This document shows positions 21,701 to 33,429 of a stretch of DNA of 64,000 bases, one piece after another. A program made the translations under genes and the position numbers. The stretch is from Siphonodentalium dalli. Lineage: Eukaryota > Mollusca > Scaphopoda > Gadilida > Siphonodentaliidae. Under the pieces are notes generated by a model. It made no database searches. It was not told where the DNA came from and saw only the letters and a list, made by a program, of their open reading frames with translations. Numbering within the stretch: position 1 is the first letter of the stretch; every line of letters starts with the position of its first letter. Location: positions 181,337,122 to 181,401,121 of the forward strand of contig CP136069.1 in NCBI GenBank assembly GCA_032622095.1. Reading direction: 5' to 3'.

Positions 21701-22038
21701 TTATTTTCTCCTGCTGTATGCTTCTACAGCGAATCGCAAACTTCATGCCTCAAATTAAACACCGTGGCTGGATTCTTCATGTACGGTTTAACGACGGGAG
21801 TTGCGCTGGTGCAGCATTCTAGATAATATGCCAGTGCAGTCCCTTATACATACGAGCTAGTCTCCCATAGTATTAACTAAATATTGACAATTGCCATAGC
21901 TTATTCGCAGAAAACACCATTATCTATTGTGGTGGGGTGTACAATGACTGAATGCCTTCGAAGTGGGTTCATGCGAAATAACATAAAAGCCTGTATAACA
22001 GCACTCGTCTTATGAGATTTTGCATGTCAAAACCATTG
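21701..22038. repeat. includes a decayed arm of the double-hairpin MITE
   Basis: 'agataatatgccagtgcagt' then 'cccttatacatacgagctagtctcccatag' (21823-21880) resembles the arm of copy 5 at 11250-11313 in inverse order. The rest is unassigned. Confidence 0.35.
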
Positions 22039-22203
22039 ATATAAGGATTAACTGTCATGTGGACTGTTTTTATGGAGATGTAACCGTGAGGTAAGTGGTC
22101 ATAACTTGTGTAAAACCCGAAGGGTTTTACATACAAGTTATGACCACTTACATCACGGTTACATCTCCATAAAAACAGTCCACATGACAGTTAATCCTTA
22201 TAT
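22039..22203. mobile_element. near-perfect hairpin MITE, ~165 bp
   Basis: ATAAGGATTAACTGTCATGT starts an arm of about 78 bp. The complementary arm ends at 22201, with a loop of a few bases around CCCGAAGGG. Only two or three mismatches separate the arms. TA/AT flanks suggest a TA target but no longer duplication is visible. The near-perfect stem implies a young insertion or a source of double-stranded RNA if transcribed. Confidence 0.75.
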
Positions 22204-23469
22204 TTATATACATTTAGCGAAAAAGCCACTTTTGTAAATGTATTTAAATCGAAAAGTGTATCGTGACAAAACCAGCCCAAAATATCCCATAGCACCCTTG
22301 GCAAAAGTTAACAGGAAAAAAGTTCTTTATATTGAAACCTGATGATTTAATTTAAGTCCAAATGCGCCCAAAACATTACGCGTTTTTCTTTCCGGTATCA
22401 ATGACTTATCGATGTAATTATGGGCTTGCAGTTATGCGCTGTTGTGCGTTCACCGAGAAATAACTGCAACTAGTCACGTGGGCGCCGACCAATCGAAATG
22501 CTGGATTTAGTGATAATCACACTTAGTATGTAAATATATATAAATATTACTGTTACAGTGGAATTGTCGATAAAAGTCCAATTAGTCAAATAAGATACCA
22601 AAGTGTAAACTAGACGGTAACATTGGAATAGTTCAAAGCAATGCAAACATATCCCCAGTGAAAATCATATCTGGACTAAAATATTTAAACTTACTGTTCG
22701 ATTATCGATGTCTTTTGACAGATCACTGTCACAGTTTTGTTTACATAACACTAGTTTCAACACGCAAAAGTGTGTTATTGGAGAACTATCCATAATGAAA
22801 ATGAGAACAAAGTATAGATATTTCTCCATGCTCCAACTCAATTGTTATAGGTTAAAATAAGTTTTGTTCCCAGAGGAATAGATGGTCTATCTCTTTGTAA
22901 ACATGTATTATATAGTTACCGGGGTATAAAATATTATATCTGAATCGAAGACTCCTGTCCGCAAATGCTTCTATCGATTAATATTAATTTTATTTCGAAT
23001 ATTTTCTGGTCTAAAAAGGTGTGGTTGTTTAGCTAACGACCAATAGTGGTTACTCTTAACAGAGACCAGCAATTTTATTGTGTAGTTTTGTCACAAATAA
23101 ACATTAATTATACTTATTATCGCTTATAACTATGGAACAAAACAATACAACCATCAATCTGGGATATTTGACGTTCGGTACGTAGCCATAGGAACAGCCT
23201 AATGCTCTATATCGCTATATGGTATCACCCGAATGGTCTGTTCTAAAAATAGACCAATAATCGGTCCCAATAAAATATTCGAAATAAAATCAATACTAAT
23301 TGATAGAAGCCTTTCCGGACAGGGGTCTTCAGTTCATATTTATTATTTATATCCACGCAACTATTTCAAATTTGTTATTTAAAGAGATAATCCATCTTTA
23401 ACACTTTCTATAATTATGCACCATTGAAGCAGCCAAAACGCCAAGGATTATATAGCAAACTATATGTAA
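22204..23469. other. no gene; one dispersed repeat
   Basis: 22738-22800 is the inverse relative of 12245-12310. Otherwise AT-rich intergenic sequence. Confidence 0.3.
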
Positions 23470-23471
23470 TA

Positions 23472-24003
23472 GGGGTTCACGATTAGATGGCTAGTGGCAT
23501 CTAATCGCGAGCACAGGTGGCACGTGATGTTCGATTGAATATCAGAATGTTCGATATCATATAATCCCATAATAGGTCAAATATAGCGAATTATCGAAAT
23601 ATGAAATACAACGAAAAAGCGAAATAGGAAAATACAGCGAAATAGAGAAATAGAGCGAAAAGGGAAAATACAGCAAAATATAGAAATATGAAATTATTTT
23701 TATAAACGAAATAACGGAGATATTTGAAGAAATGTTTTTGACGAAATAACGGACATATTTGAAGAAGTGTTTTAAAGAGCGTGGTGTTGCAATTTCTCAT
23801 ACAAATCGCCGTTATTTCGTCAAAGTACATTCTTTATAGAGTTATTACCCTTCAGATTAAATATGATATTCAATCGAAGCCACGCGTGCCTCCCGTGGTC
23901 GCGATTATATTTGATTTGTTCGTGTATTACACATGTAATTAGAACAACAATAAAGAATAAAGATATAAAGATTATATGCCAAAGCCATCTAATCGTGAAC
24001 CCC
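23472..24003. mobile_element. TIR element, ~530 bp
   Basis: GGGGTTCACGATTAGATGGC at 23472-23491 is matched by GCCATCTAATCGTGAACCCC at 23984-24003. A second inner pair, 'tcgattgaatat' (23533 on) and 'atattcaatcga' (23865 on), extends the symmetry. The interior holds a purine-rich minisatellite of GAAATA/GCGAAA steps (23583-23700). No target duplication is obvious. Non-autonomous. Confidence 0.65.
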
Positions 24004-24302
24004 GATTGACTATCTTTTGGTAGTCAAACGTGTGCGTATTAGGTGATTGAAGAGTAGTTATCCATTATAGGAAATGTTCAGATAATAAGGTCGTTTTGTT
24101 GAACTTATTATCTAAATATGTCCCTCAATAAATAGGACTCCTTCCGCACTTTTACTTATCTGTCTTCTGCTTATATTACCTGTATATCCATGCAAATGAA
24201 TAATTGACCATTCCGATGTACTTTTTTAACATGGTGGGAGCATCTATTCATTATAGAAAACAAGAAAAATATGTAGCTAATAATGTTGTTGCTTAAACTG
24301 GT
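24004..24302. other. no feature recognised
   Basis: AT-rich spacer between the TIR element and the small hairpin. Confidence 0.3.
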
Positions 24303-24384
24303 TATGTCCCTTCGGGGGATTTCGCATCTATTGGACTTGGCAGGGCCTCGCCCAATAGATGCTCAAATCCCCCTCACGGACATA
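24303..24384. repeat. 82-nt imperfect hairpin, precursor-miRNA-sized
   Basis: 5' arm TATGTCC..GGGGGATTT.GCATCTATTGG; the 3' arm is its complement with a 3-4-nt internal mismatch and a one-base bulge. The terminal loop is about 15 nt (ACTTGGCAGGGCCTCGC). Size, arm mismatches and loop are like an animal pre-miRNA, but a small foldback transposon looks the same. No expression evidence is available from sequence. Confidence 0.35.
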
Positions 24385-25647
24385 AACGGCACTGGCTACA
24401 TATTCTATATATATATTAGTGTAGTCAATTTACATTACTTTTCGGGCAAACTGATGCTCCAAAATGTTAAGATATGTTGGTGTAATTATAGGTTACAAGA
24501 AAAGAAAACTGCCAAAATCTCCCAACTAATCACAAAATGTTGGTCCGAGCATTTGTTATTGTTATTTAAGAATTGAAGACATTGTCAATAAAATTGCATG
24601 TTACAAACTATCACATTCCTGGTTCGATACAGACCATGCCAAACTTAAATTTTACGTGTGTATACATTAACATGTCGAAAAAATCAATTAGTATTCGCGT
24701 TTTGTTGGCTTTGTCTCCAGTATATACATGAACACTATAGCAGAATGTCACATTATGGAACGAAAGCCATATTAAGTTTGGCAGTTGGGAATCCTTTCGT
24801 GTGACCCATTGCATCCGTATCCATACAACCAAGTACATGTATATGAATTTGCAAACACATCGTCAAAATGAGTTAACTGGCGTATGGATATGAATATGAA
24901 TTGCAATGGGCTGACAAGTGCATACTTCCAATTTTATAAACCGACAAGTTTCATGTTCTGTTTACACTGTTATCACCACTTTTCTTTAATCGTGTATGCA
25001 TATACTGTACATCTGGGAAGCTTAAATCGAGGTTGTTCCTTTGAATTCCCAGTTAATTCTGCCCCATCGTCAGATATCTCGCTGGAAATTTAGGTTAGTC
25101 TTATTAGCATGTTGCATTATACGTTTCATTACACCGCGCTACAGATGCTCTATCTCGTCCTGGAACCATTTCGTATAACTCCCACAAAAGTTCTATAAAC
25201 TTGAAGACACATTTGAATTTCCATTCCTAAATCACCGAAGCAACATCGTGCATTATATACTTTTAAGTTTCAAATATAGGTTTTCAAAAGAAAAACACGC
25301 AGACAGTATATTGTCCCAAAATAACAAAATGTTCTGCCCCAGTTCATGATAAATGTTGGTGGAATATATTATTTCCCAGTAAAATGTCCTTAAAAAAATG
25401 GTAACATTTCCTTCCCAGTTCATAAACAGGAAGAAAAGTATATTCTTGTAAACAAAAGCCCAATGCATTGACTAGTTTTTCGGCTCAAAATTGTTATTTC
25501 CTTCACATGTATTTGTACAGATCATGGAAGAGATAAAGCATGTTTAAATACAACTATATGCGCGCACGATTATGATACAGCACTTTTGATGATATTATAT
25601 TTAATATACACTATAATATATGGCTATATTTGAACAAATTATTCTGG
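24385..25647. other. no gene supported; 3' flank of the minus-strand exon
   Basis: AT-rich. For the minus-strand gene ending at 25648 the region just below holds 'tatattaaatataatat' (about 25590-25605), a possible ATTAAA poly(A) signal. The short frames are unremarkable. Confidence 0.3.
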
Positions 25648-26029
25648 TCAAAAATGAGTCTTTCGTTCCTGGTCGGCAAAGTCCGGCTTATTGCGTAGTG
25701 TCACACGTGGAATACCGAACGTCAGCAATGTATCTGACTTGAGGTGTATTCTGCTGTCTGCAATTGTTCGGTCGTTGCGTTGCAGAACGCTGTCGGATAT
25801 ACTACTACTTATTGCCATCCTTGGCTCCGAGAGTTGTACCAGTATTTCTGGGTTTGCACGTTTGATGATTTTATGAGAGTTTGGATATCCCAAAATACGG
25901 CGTCTTGTGTCGATGACGTCGATCATTTTGTGATTGAGACCGGTCCTCCATTCTGACCAATCGCTGACGCTGGAACCAGTCGATCCATTCTCACCGGAAC
26001 TGTTTGAGGAGTTTGAAAGTTTCTCCGAC
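25648..26029 (-). CDS. terminal coding exon of an unrecognised protein
   Basis: On the minus strand an acceptor TTATAATTTGTTTCAG precedes base 26029, and the frame stays open for 127 codons to TGA at 25648-25650. The first base completes a split codon. The reading starts SEKLSNSSNSSGENG, then a DWSEWRTGLNHKMIDVI segment, a basic middle part (RRRILGYPNSHKIIKRANPE), a Ser-rich stretch and ends PDFADQERKTHF. Composition is balanced, hydrophilic and rich in S/R/I/D, without signal peptide or membrane segment, and the GC content is raised against both flanks. This is a good last exon of a cytosolic or nuclear protein, but I do not recognise the family. The upstream exon (above 26030, minus strand) was not found; a long intron is likely. 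A retained fragment of a dead gene is possible. Confidence 0.6.
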
Positions 26030-27214
26030 CTGAAACAAATTATAAGAACCTTAAAGGGGTACTGTATACGCCATTTTCAATAAATTCCCGGTAATAACAA
26101 CGATCTGATATCGATAATATATAGAAACCTAAGTAATTTGATGCGAAGATGTATTCTGTAAACGTTCAGGTTAATATGTTATCTTAAAATCAAAGTTAAT
26201 AATTTGATATAAATTAAATTTATGGCTGGAGTCATAAATTAAATTACGAAGTGACTTAATGAGTATATGGGACTATTTTGCATATAATATAACATTTATT
26301 TGATACATTTGCTTGAAAACTGTCCAAACATTACTCGACAACGACAATTGGTATTTTCGCATTCCGGCTAATCTGCCATCCGTAACATTACTTCGTACAG
26401 ACATTCAAATAATGGAAATCTGGTTACCTTATTCTACAACTCAGAGACTAAAGAAACCAACAACAACATTTTGGGTACAGTATCCATTTAATTGTTGTAT
26501 TCTGGTGAAATACTATGATGAATTAATCGTTTGGACCAAATCGTTCAGCGTCTCTGGTTTGCGCGATACATTAAAACGAATTAAGGAAACGAACTCAAAT
26601 TTACTGAAATGTATATATTTTTAAACATGTTTATATGGACGACTTTGTTTGGAAATCTTCCGCATAGGTGTGATTTGAGATGCCTCTTACCATTTATGCA
26701 TACATGTACATCACTTTGGGATTCGAACGAGCCATGTCCGTATAAGGTGGCGCTGAATTGGATTATTCAACATTTATGGTCATGCATGGCAACTTTTTCA
26801 GAAACGTAATCTCGGCTTTATAATTGTGAAAAATATGACTAGTGTCATGCAAAATTAAAGAAAGTGTCATAACCATGGATAACTTTTCCAACATCATGGC
26901 GCAAATATAAATTTCAGTACATTATGATTTGACAAAACAAAAATTGTTTGAATATAGCCAATTTAACACTGAATGTATGCATGGATATCAAACTTAGGTT
27001 GAAGAAAGATGGCACCAGAATTTGCAATGCAGCCAAAGGCCGGCTTAGTCGCTGATTGGTCGAAAATATCTGCTAATAATTATTTGATTGACAGCTATGG
27101 ACAGGTCTAGTGGAGCTGTATGAAATTATCAAAATTCTGGAATACGTTTCGGTGCAAGTATTGGTTTGGAAAAGATACAGGACGCCTTTCACATAACGAG
27201 CTACAGTAACCACA
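26030..27214. other. no gene supported
   Basis: Probable intron of the minus-strand gene. Plus-strand frames at 26313-26809 are open but have no splice or domain support. Confidence 0.3.
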
Positions 27215-27402
27215 GTAATACCCTAAATAATCGACTCCTTAACCACAGAAGAATTATTTGTATCTTTTCAGGATTTAGTCGGAAATATGGCTTGTTGCCA
27301 TTCATCGGAAAGCTATCAGTGAGAGTGAATGTATGCATGGATATCCTCAAAAGTTACCCATAATTCTGCTGTGGTTAAAGAGTCGATTAGTTAGGGTATT
27401 AC
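27215..27402. mobile_element. short TIR MITE, 188 bp
   Basis: GTAATACCCTAAATAATCGA at the left is the complement, with a few changes, of the right end ATCGATTAG-type sequence ending GGGTATTAC (27357-27402). The 45-bp arms include TTAACCACAG/CTGTGGTTAA. Flanks TAA/TTA or TA suggest a Tourist-like or mariner-like target. Non-coding. Confidence 0.65.
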
Positions 27403-28229
27403 CGATAAAAATTACGAATAGGATAGTGCGTCTATCATATGTGCTATATAGTATAGACATGAGTTCTACATGACATTGTATAAACCTGAATACAAAATAA
27501 TGTAGTTATTTTCATAAATTTCATATCCAGATAGTTAACATGCAACTTCGTTCTTACGTACAATTTGTATGAAGCGACTTTCATTGGATGGATAAATGAT
27601 TGCTGTTGGTTTATAAGCGAAAATTCGTGCTAAAATAATTGGATTATCTGTCTACAATTGTGCTTAGCATGTCTAGCATAGTTAAGACGTTGTGTTTTAA
27701 ATATTGCACAATGTGTCAAGCAGATATATAATTTGGTTGTCTGGTTTTACAATATATAGACAGTGTTTGACTAATGCTGCATTATTTATTACGCGTGGTT
27801 GTGTAGATTATCCAATGATTAACAATGCTACGGTATTGACTATTAAAGGGTCGAGAACTTAAACGATAATTATCTCCGTTACGTCGTATATCCATGTACG
27901 CTATGTTCCACCCCCACCCACATAAAAACGACTCATATCAACCCGTGACACCATGTACACACAATTTACGGCTATCAATTTTGATAGATGTATCATAGCG
28001 CCTCATCGGAACACCACCCGCACGCTACACTACATACGAAGACCCTTTATAATCCACGCTCATATACGCACTTGACTCTCTGTTATCAACCAGTTGACAA
28101 GAAAAAAAGATGCATGCATCAGATCGCCCATGAACTATTTTACAAGATTTAATCACGTATATTTCGAAAATATTATAAATATATCCAAATCATGTTATTG
28201 TAGTCACAATATTGAACTTCTTGCAAGTT
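27403..28229. other. no feature recognised
   Basis: AT-rich intergenic sequence; a pyrimidine-rich patch at 27900-28060 has no further structure that I can see. Confidence 0.3.
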
Positions 28230-28500
28230 ATGGTTTAATAGCGGCACTTATGTGTGGCCGCGGCCCTCGTTCGTGCGTGCGCGGGTTTTCAGGTGGACCC
28301 AACCCAATGTTCTGGACACTAAAATAACATATATATATATGTTTGGAGTTCTTAACGGTGCGATGGCGACATGGGGGTCCCGTCTGCAAGTCATGTCATT
28401 GCAGACACCATATTGACATTCTGGCAAGTTAGGGGTCAATATCGGAACTTCTGCGTGGCCGCAGCCCCAAACGGGCGTGTGTGGTTTTTCACGAGATACC
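28215..28500. repeat. diverged tandem duplication, ~207-bp spacing
   Basis: 'ttcttgcaagttatggttta...gcggcacttatgtgtggccgcggccc' (28218-28265) recurs as 'ttctggcaagttaggggtca...cggaacttctgcgtggccgcagcccc' (28420-28470). Both are followed by a 'gyg..tgtgtggttttyc'-like tail. The overlapping short frames on both strands derive from it. Confidence 0.5.
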
Positions 28501-29260
28501 GCACTGTTCTTGTCTCTAAAATTCCGCCTATACATGCACATGGGGCCGGTCTGTGCTGATCCGGATCAGAGCTGTTCCGGTCTGGTCCCACGGTGGCTTT
28601 TAGTCACACCAGTAATTGGCACCCGGTCAATAAATTTGGGCTGGTATTATACAATTCGGCTCTGGCTTGATACGATTCCATGATAACAAAGAAAAGCTAT
28701 GGCAATATCTGGCTAACATCTACTCGTGTTGGTAAACCGCGAGACCAAAGTGATATTTATTGACACAGTGTAAACGAACAGTTTAAATATTAATATCACC
28801 CTTTGGGCGAAACAACCTTCTGGGAATTCCACGTGACATTGACCCGTACATTCTTGTTTTACTTTCGATTTCAATATTTACTGCAAGTCGCAGACTGGTC
28901 TAGTTTCTGGAATTCGTTTGATGAATAAAGTTGAAAATATCGAGCACAAACACACCGGGTGAAATACAAGAGGTATTGGTGGCTTCGGAATGACTTGTAG
29001 AATATATATGAGAATTATTAGGTTATGACATCGCATTTAAGTACACGCTCGCAAAAATTTATTGCTCGAAAATATTGATTTTATAACGGGGTCAAAGGGG
29101 TTTCGTGGACAGGGAGTATGACGAGCCGATTTGTTCGGTAGAATTCGGAACTTTCCGATATCATATCTTGACTTCCCTTCGTTCAATTTCGTCGAGTTAT
29201 ATGTCAAATGAAAGGGAATTTATTGCCAATAAGAAACACCGGGTGATATTGTGGTTGCAA
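28501..29260. other. no feature recognised
   Basis: Includes a duplicated-dinucleotide patch 'ctgatccggatcagagctgttccggtctggtccc' (28556-28590). No gene supported. Confidence 0.25.
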
Positions 29261-29261
29261 T

Positions 29262-29535
29262 TATCGATTGACTCCCTCGACTTACACATTCGGTTGGGTA
29301 CACGTATACCACAGGGATGGGCAGAAATTGCGATTGACTCTCTCGACTTACACATTCGGTTGGGTACACATATACCACAGGGATGGGCAGAAATTGCGAT
29401 TGACTCTCTCGACTTACACATTCGGTTGGGTACACATATACCACAGGGATGGGCAGAAATTGCGATTGACTCCCACAACTTACACATTCGGTTGGGTACA
29501 CATATACCACAGGGATGGTAAGAAATTGCGATGGG
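29262..29535. repeat. 66-bp tandem repeat, ~4 copies
   Basis: The unit contains GCGATTGACTCYCTCGACTT, then ACACATTCGGTTGGGTACAC and 'rtataccacagggatgggcagaaatt'. Four copies lie at 29262 on, with only a few differences. Because 66 is a multiple of three and the unit lacks stops in several frames, long frames open on both strands (plus 29105-29521 and 29268-29681; minus 29197-29487 and 29220-29510). At most one could be coding, and none has other support. Confidence 0.85.
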
Positions 29536-31149
29536 TCATGTGTTGTAATTTCAGAAATAATATTCTAAAAAATACATTTATTGCAAACATTGGCAATAAT
29601 ACCAAGCGCAGCCGCGAGTTAAATGTTATATCTGTTTATGATATGACTGCTTTAGTGCCCAGACAACTGCTCAATATATAACTTTTGCTGCGGAGATTTG
29701 CATGGAAATCCCAATTCAAAATTGTTCACTTGACACCCCTTTAACAAAACGACACAATCGTTCCTCCAAAACAATATTTAGACCAATTTTAATGTTAACT
29801 AACTTGTATCTCATCTTAAGAGGGAAGTCACGTGACAAATTGTGTATGAGGTTCCCATGTTTATCTCCGTAGGGCTCAGTCGATTATCAATTTTCCTGCA
29901 AATTAATGTTATTGTTTTAAAGTATGCTTATTTGCAATTATAACATTTGACTTACTTTTGAAGAGATCACTATCAAATTCAAAATTAAATACACCAACAT
30001 ACTAATGGAACAAGCCGCCCGCCATCAGAATATATATTAACAGTATATCACTCGTTCGATCCTCACAATTATGTATACATAATTTGGTAAGAGGTATCTC
30101 AAAATACACACACTCACAGGCCCCTGGGGAAAATGACTAAAATACCAATATAGACTATACCATTGTAAAGGTTCCAATCATCGATATATTGGCTAAAACC
30201 ACACCAAACTATCAAAACCCTACAATTTCTAGAAATCGATAAACTACTTTTTTAGTGCAGCGTGCGTTATAAGTGCTCCGCTCAGGCGAACCTAGTCCGA
30301 GCGCGTCAATCGAACACACCCCCTACCGAGGGGTAGACGCTAAACTCTTTCGCGACAATCCGATCTCAGTCCCCGTATAGATTTCCATATTCAATGAGGT
30401 ATCGGTATCGTTGCCGTTATCAATAAATAAATTCGTCCACGTAAATAATACTCCAGAATCATAAAGTTTACATCCGCGGTTTCTGCCACATTATCATTGT
30501 CAACCTTAATCGTGTTCTTTCCACTTTCCTATAATTATCGTAGCATATTCGTAAAGGCGATAATCACATACAAAATTCCTCCCTTCACCATTTACTAATA
30601 ACAATACGTATATCTCGGCACAAAGTACAATATTCTTCCTTAATATTCTCTTTTTTCAACCTCGATGTCCCCAAAATTTCAAATGCACACACACTTTCTA
30701 GATGCACGAACTAAAATACCGCACTTCGTGTCGCCTCTCGTCATATGTATACGTAATCCAATACGCATAAAGAGCGCTCGTTCAACGATAATTCTCTCGC
30801 ACCTTCGCGTAGTATATGTGCTACCTTTGCTGATGCAATGAAAGGACGTTCAATGTATATTATATTGCTTGAAAAATATATTGACTATCACATTGATTAT
30901 TAACTATATTATGAACATCGCTCTTTTACGATTCCCATGTATTTGAGGGCGGCGACCTGTGATATTATATAGTTCGCATTTGACTGTTTCTGTTTGAAAA
31001 TATCTTTCGGACAGGCATGTACGATATTTCGTCATTGCTGTGTGTGTTCGGGAGGGTTTATGTGGACACGCATGCCCATGTTCAGATCACATATATGCAT
31101 GGCCGTCATACTAGCGTCTGATAAGTCTTGAACCAGCCAGACGATACAA
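29536..31149. other. no gene supported
   Basis: 29.5-31.1 kb is AT-rich intergenic sequence. A minus-strand GTAAGT at about 29951 is preceded by a frame closed by stops, so it is not an exon that I can support. Confidence 0.3.
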
Positions 31150-31312
31150 TATATACACAGAACGACACGATGTGTAAATGGGTTTGTCGATACGGCACGA
31201 GTGCTGTCGCGGAAGGATAGAACGAGAGGCGCTTGCGCCTCGAGTTCTATCCTTCCGCGACAGTACGAGTGCCGTGTCGACAAACCCATTTACACATCGT
31301 GTAGTTCTGTGT
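31150..31312. mobile_element. near-perfect palindromic MITE, ~160 bp
   Basis: ACACAGAACGACACGATGTG begins an arm of about 75 bp. The opposite arm ends CACATCGTGTAGTTCTGTGT, and the loop is GGCGCTTGCGCC. Arms differ at a handful of positions. It is GC-rich relative to the flanks. Overlapping frames on the two strands code for nearly the same peptide because of the symmetry. Confidence 0.75.
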
Positions 31313-31629
31313 TTATTACACGCTTCGCGTCCTAGAATCCGTGCATTAAAAATACAAGATTAGAAGGTTTATTTAGGCTCATACAGGGCGTGTTTGTCAT
31401 GTGTGATGATTCTTTTATTTAAATAGTTCCAGTTTCATGGTTGAGGCGAACGTCATGTACGTCATTTTACGTCAACGAGATGCGTATGGAATGTACGTTC
31501 CATACGGATTTTTAAATATGGAACAGCAATAACACTGTACTTCTAGCAACAAGCGTGAAATAAATGTGTATCCGATCATATGAATAGGTTTCATTGCCGC
31601 GTTAATGTCTACTCGAGTGGAATTATATA

Positions 31630-32589
31630 ATACTAGCCGATGAGCCCGACGTTGTCCGGGCTATTCAAAAACCAAATTTCAAGTCGATAGCTCCACCCGT
31701 TTCCGAGATCTGGTCTGCGCATGCGCGAAGCGGGCGAAGCGGGCGCCACACGGGCTCGCCAATACGACGATGACGACCGCCTGGTCAAACTACACACAGG
31801 TAACAAGTTTCGTCCCGATCGGTCGAGAATCGTAGAGTTGTATAAATGACATACAGACAGACAGACAGACAGACAGACAGAGGTCTTCAAAATATATAGG
31901 AGACTAGCTGATGTGCCCGACGTTGTCCGGGCTGTTGTCCGGGCTATTCAAAAACCAAATTTCAAGTCGATAGCTCTACCCAGCCCGACGTTGTCCGGGC
32001 TATTCAAAAAACAAATTTCAAGTCGATAGCTCTACCCGTTTCCGAGATCTGGTCTGCGCATGCGCGAAGCTGGCGTCGCACGGGCTCGGCGACCCGATAA
32101 AATTCGTATCCGGGGCAAGATACATTCACATACCAAATTTCAAGTCGATAGCTCCACCTGTTTCCGAGATCTCGTCTGCGCATGCGCTGCACGGGCGTCG
32201 CACGGGCTCGCCAATACGACAACGGCCACCGCCTGGTCAAACTACACACACGTACCAAGTTTCGTTCCGATCGGTCGAGAATCGTAGATTTGTATTAATG
32301 ACAAACAAACATACAAACAAACATACAGACAGAAGTCTTCAAAATATATATGAGATAGACGATGAGCCCGACGTTGTCCGGGCTATTCAAAAACCAAATT
32401 TCAAGTCGATAGCTATTCAAAAACCAAATTTCAAGTCGATAGTTCCACCCGTGTCCGAGATCTGGTCTGCGCATGCGCTGCACGGGCGTCGCACGGGCTC
32501 GCCAATACGACAACGACCATCGCCTGGTCAAACTACACACACGTACCAAGTTTCGTCCCGATCGGTCGAGAATCGTAGATTTGTATTAA

Positions 32590-32620
<31 letters not shown>

Positions 32621-32642
32621 GGTCTTCAAAATACATATGAGA
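31630..32642 (+). mobile_element. chain of three to four LINE-3'-end-like repeats with (GACA)n tails
   Basis: Each copy starts ACTAGC-GATG-GCCCGACGTTGTCCGGGCT (near 31630, 31905 and 32355) and runs through CAAATTTCAAGTCGATAGCT, GTTTCCGAGATCTGGTCTGC, GCATGCGC, 'cctggtcaaactacacacac' and 'aagtttcgtcccgatcggtc' to an ACAGACAG microsatellite and 'ggtcttcaaaatatata'. The middle copy contains internal duplications of its first 60 bp. This is the arrangement of RTE/CR1-like LINE 3' regions or SINEs using them. No RT frame; the class is inferred. Confidence 0.6.
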
Positions 32643-33008
32643 TAGATTGGAATTATTATTCCAAGAATAAATTTGCAGAACGAGCTATCACGATTCAAAC
32701 TTTACTTTTTGGAGATCCAAGCTTATCAAATTCCAATAATGAAGAAATTTATTTTCAAGGCTGTCCAAAACTTTATACAAGAGACACATCCCAGGATAAG
32801 AGCATACGGATTTTAATAACATATGACTATTGGGGGGGGGGTATACAATAGCAATAATAATTCTGAGTATATATGTACAGGTGACAACTGCAGTCGAAAA
32901 CGCCTCATGAACTTAGCCACTGCATTTTTACCTTGAAGATGAACAGTATATTTCATCGCAACCAGATAGATACTGTCGATTCGTATAATTTTGAACAAGT
33001 TGGAAGAG
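32643..33008. other. no gene supported
   Basis: A plus-strand frame is open for about 67 codons to a TAG near 32850 ('FGDPSLSNSNNEEIYFQG' within), but two other frames are also partly open and no splice sites fit. A G-run lies at 32833-32841. Confidence 0.2.
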
Positions 33009-33043
33009 ACCAGCAGCAGCAACAACAACAACAACAACAACAT
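33009..33043. repeat. (CAG)n(CAA)n microsatellite
   Basis: Three CAG followed by about eight CAA/ACA units. On the minus strand it gives a run of leucine codons, which explains the poly-Leu frame there. Confidence 0.9.
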
Positions 33044-33429
33044 ATACCATTCATACACGTATAAATACCATATATAATTGTTTAATGCCATGTCCTTTTT
33101 TATTTTTCACTTGACTGTTTGGTGAACGGGAGAGAAGTCAAACTGTCTAGTTTGGCATACTAAACACCACGACTGGAACGCCGCATAAAGATCGCTATCA
33201 GTTAACCCTGTTTTTATCCTGAATTATTGAGAGACATAAAGCTCGAGCTCGGAGACCAACCACCCACCCATAACAAACCGATTGTATACAAACACTGCTA
33301 ATATGTAAACATCCGTACGAGCATGCGTAACGGCGCAAGTTAAATGCACTGCTTTTCTCCCGTTCTCTTTACTACAGACCAATTAAGAATACAGTTCGCA
33401 TCAAAACAAATACCTTCCAGACCTTTTAA
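33044..33429. other. spacer before the satellite
   Basis: AT-rich sequence with no supportable feature. Similarity to the satellite begins at about 33430. Confidence 0.3.

Noticed and set aside
26313-26624. 103-codon plus-strand frame
   Set aside because: No splice sites, domain or start context; it is in the presumed intron of the minus-strand gene.
26701-26760. tRNA-like B box (GTTCGAATC) on the minus strand
   Set aside because: The flanking bases do not form a T-stem or an acceptor stem, so it is not a tRNA gene.
32640-32850. Plus-strand stretch of about 67 open codons
   Set aside because: No start, acceptor or donor fits and two further frames are partly open; probability of chance is high in a window this long.
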